Shown here piece by piece: positions 5,850 to 5,920 of a DNA stretch of 5,920 nucleotides. Each line of letters opens with the position of its first letter. Within the stretch, counting starts at the first letter, position 1. Below the pieces are notes generated by a model that was not told where the DNA came from, ran no database searches, and saw only the letters and a program-made list of their open reading frames with translations. Position numbers and translations under genes: made by a program. The DNA comes from Burkholderiales bacterium (GTDB lineage: Bacteria > Pseudomonadota > Gammaproteobacteria > Burkholderiales > Burkholderiaceae_C). The stretch is taken from positions 1 through 5,920 of the forward strand of contig JAGWTL010000195.1 in the NCBI GenBank assembly GCA_028869035.1. The letters are read 5' to 3'.

Positions 5850-5920
5850 ATGCAAGCCCTACGTGACCTGAAAATCGCCACCCGCCTGGCCCTCGCCTTC
5901 GGCGCCATCCTGCTGATCCT
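5850..5920 (+). CDS. Methyl-accepting chemotaxis protein, N-terminus only
   Basis: The frame runs off the window edge. The visible residues are MQALRDLKIATRLALAFGAI followed by LLIL: a short basic, polar start leading into a hydrophobic helix. This is the typical opening of betaproteobacterial chemoreceptors (LRDLKIGTRLxLxFG), whose first transmembrane helix begins here. No sensor, HAMP or signalling domain is in the window, so the call rests on about 24 residues. The start at 5850 has a weak GAAAG five bases upstream; an in-frame ATG at 5838 would add four residues (MKAA) and is possible. Confidence 0.65.
   Translation, partial: MQALRDLKIATRLALAFGAILLI

Noticed and set aside
5016..5855. 279-codon minus-strand frame across dsbB
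   Set aside because: It is antisense to dsbB, whose cysteine motifs and membrane segments are clear; the product is low-complexity His/Gln/Gly-rich.

Overview
The window is high-GC DNA with the codon use and gene repertoire of a betaproteobacterium, most likely Burkholderiales and perhaps Comamonadaceae. That placement is inference from protein similarity, GC-rich third codon positions and the repeat families present; no rRNA marker is included.

Layout. (1) Bases 1-2485 (+) hold the 3' four-fifths of a large FAD plus iron-sulfur 2-hydroxy-acid dehydrogenase of the GlcD/GlcF-fusion (YdiJ-like) type. Two different dispersed palindromic repeats are embedded in frame in its interdomain linkers. 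(2) A 107-bp segment at 2486-2592, bounded by inverted 8-mers GTGTCAAC/GTTGACAC, sits exactly at the convergent junction and supplies the stop codon of the gene on the other strand. (3) On the minus strand, yggX (4585-4313) and mnmC (4297-2582) form a tight operon with 15 nt between stop and start, in the same frame. The MnmC protein keeps an intact FAD oxidoreductase half, but its N-terminal methyltransferase half is shortened and has lost its SAM-binding glycine motif. (4) Bases 4586-5201 carry no secure gene. They hold a second copy of the palindromic repeat, an AT-richer patch and coding-like scraps in different frames. (5) dsbB (5202-5717, +) encodes the quinone-linked disulfide oxidoreductase. 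(6) The last ~70 bases are the start of what looks like a methyl-accepting chemotaxis protein, cut by the window edge.

How the genes relate. yggX and mnmC are co-oriented and probably co-transcribed (iron/oxidative-stress protection and wobble-uridine tRNA modification). The dehydrogenase converges on them, and dsbB and the chemoreceptor diverge from them; I see no shared pathway across the whole window.

I found no CRISPR array, toxin-antitoxin pair, phage or defence system. The unusual content is repeat-driven: three repeat insertions that alter protein sequence or gene ends, and one bifunctional enzyme that appears to have lost one activity.
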